Made by a program: the position numbers and the translations under genes. Under the pieces are notes generated by a model. The model was not told the origin of the DNA and searched no databases. It saw only the letters and a list, made by a program, of their open reading frames with translations. DNA of 64,000 bases, from positions 620,001 through 684,000 of the forward strand of contig NZ_JADYWE010000001.1 of the NCBI RefSeq assembly GCF_015864955.1, read 5' to 3'. This document shows positions 63,624-64,000 of this stretch, piece by piece. The DNA comes from Salinibacterium sp. NK8237 (GTDB lineage: Bacteria; Actinomycetota; Actinomycetes; Actinomycetales; Microbacteriaceae). Every line of letters starts with the position of its first letter. Positions within the stretch are counted from its first letter, which is position 1.

Positions 63624-64000
63624 GTGACCGAGAAATTTGCTGTCAGTGCGAAGAACATCTACAAGGTGTTTGGACGCCGTCCACAGGAAGCCGTTGAAAG
63701 GCTTCAGCATGGCGCCACCCGCGATGAGATCAAAGAGCTTGGTACCGCTGCCGTAATCGACGCCAGCTTCGACGTTCGCCCCGGCGAAATATTCGTAGTC
63801 ATGGGCCTTTCCGGTTCGGGAAAATCCACGCTCATCCGCATGCTCAACGGACTGTGGGACACCACGTCAGGCAGCGTCACCGTCGGTGGCGACCTGATCA
63901 CCGGAATTTCTGGTCCCAAGCTTCGCGAGGTTCGCCGCCGTCACATTTCGATGGTCTTTCAGCACTTCGCTCTGTTCCCGCACCGCACGGTGCTGGAGAA
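63624..64000 (+). CDS. proV: Glycine-betaine/proline ABC transporter ATPase (partial, runs off right edge)
   Basis: This is the first 125 residues of an OpuA/ProV-type ATPase for uptake of compatible solutes. The long N-terminal lead FGRRPQEAVERLQHGATRDE before the ATPase is specific to ProV. Walker A is GLSGSGKST (about residue 64), and the Q-loop is MVFQHFALFPHRTV. The GTG at 63624 follows AGGAG closely. The rest of the gene and the permease/binding protein lie beyond the window. Confidence 0.95.
   Translation, partial: MTEKFAVSAKNIYKVFGRRPQEAVERLQHGATRDEIKELGTAAVIDASFDVRPGEIFVVMGLSGSGKSTLIRMLNGLWDTTSGSVTVGGDLITGISGPKLREVRRRHISMVFQHFALFPHRTVLE

Overview
The window reads as a continuous stretch of chromosome from a moderately GC-rich actinobacterium. 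My best guess is a member of the Microbacteriaceae (Salinibacterium/Rhodoglobus-like). This is inferred from the paired clpP1/clpP2 genes, two DUF2510 proteins, a very long multi-spanning membrane protein of a type known from actinobacteria, an accA1/accD1/fadE19/citE-type leucine-degradation operon, and many starts that look leaderless. No rRNA genes, CRISPR arrays or intact transposases were seen. Two tRNA genes are present.

Layout. 1-2.5 kb: a ROK repressor and two sugar ABC permeases, running off the left edge. 2.6-10.7 kb: the protein quality-control genes clpX, clpP2, clpP1 and tig on the minus strand. Plus-strand genes are interleaved with them: a small copper module (membrane protein, YcnI-like DUF1775, CopC), a TPR protein and a nucleoside hydrolase. 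10.6-18.1 kb: tRNA-Pro and tRNA-Gly, an esterase, small membrane and DUF2510 proteins, and an 1820-residue membrane protein built from tandem repeats. 18.1-32 kb: mostly housekeeping and regulation (two-component pair, Dps, amidohydrolase, Nei/Fpg glycosylase, RpiB, PepN, MscS plus truncated hemoglobin, GntR plus membrane protein, Fic protein).

31.8-43.2 kb is the accessory region. It starts with a thioredoxin-like/flavin disulfide reductase pair and the decayed relic of a second truncated hemoglobin. A three-gene translationally coupled operon of unknown function follows (33.9-36.0 kb). Then comes a 6.3-kb island bracketed by two direct copies of the 3' part of citE. The island carries a DEDDh exonuclease-BRCT-Cys-cluster protein, a DUF4365-like nuclease-fold protein, a divergent Shedu (SduA/DUF4263) defence nuclease and a broken gene. 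It looks like an anti-phage defence island lodged in the 3' end of citE.

43.2-59 kb is dominated by branched-chain amino-acid catabolism. A TetR regulator is divergent from accD1-accA1-acyl-CoA dehydrogenase-MaoC-citE, whose genes overlap by 4 bp. The branched-chain 2-oxoacid dehydrogenase operon bkdA-bkdB-bkdC follows, separated from the first operon by secreted and envelope genes (phosphodiester glycosidase, GT2-GtrA fusion, CDF transporter, lspA). The right end has a KstD-like flavoprotein, a DUF2510 membrane protein, a very tight divergent pair with TesB, and the start of a glycine-betaine/proline transporter ATPase that runs off the right edge.

All functional calls come from reading motifs by eye. 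No database search was possible.
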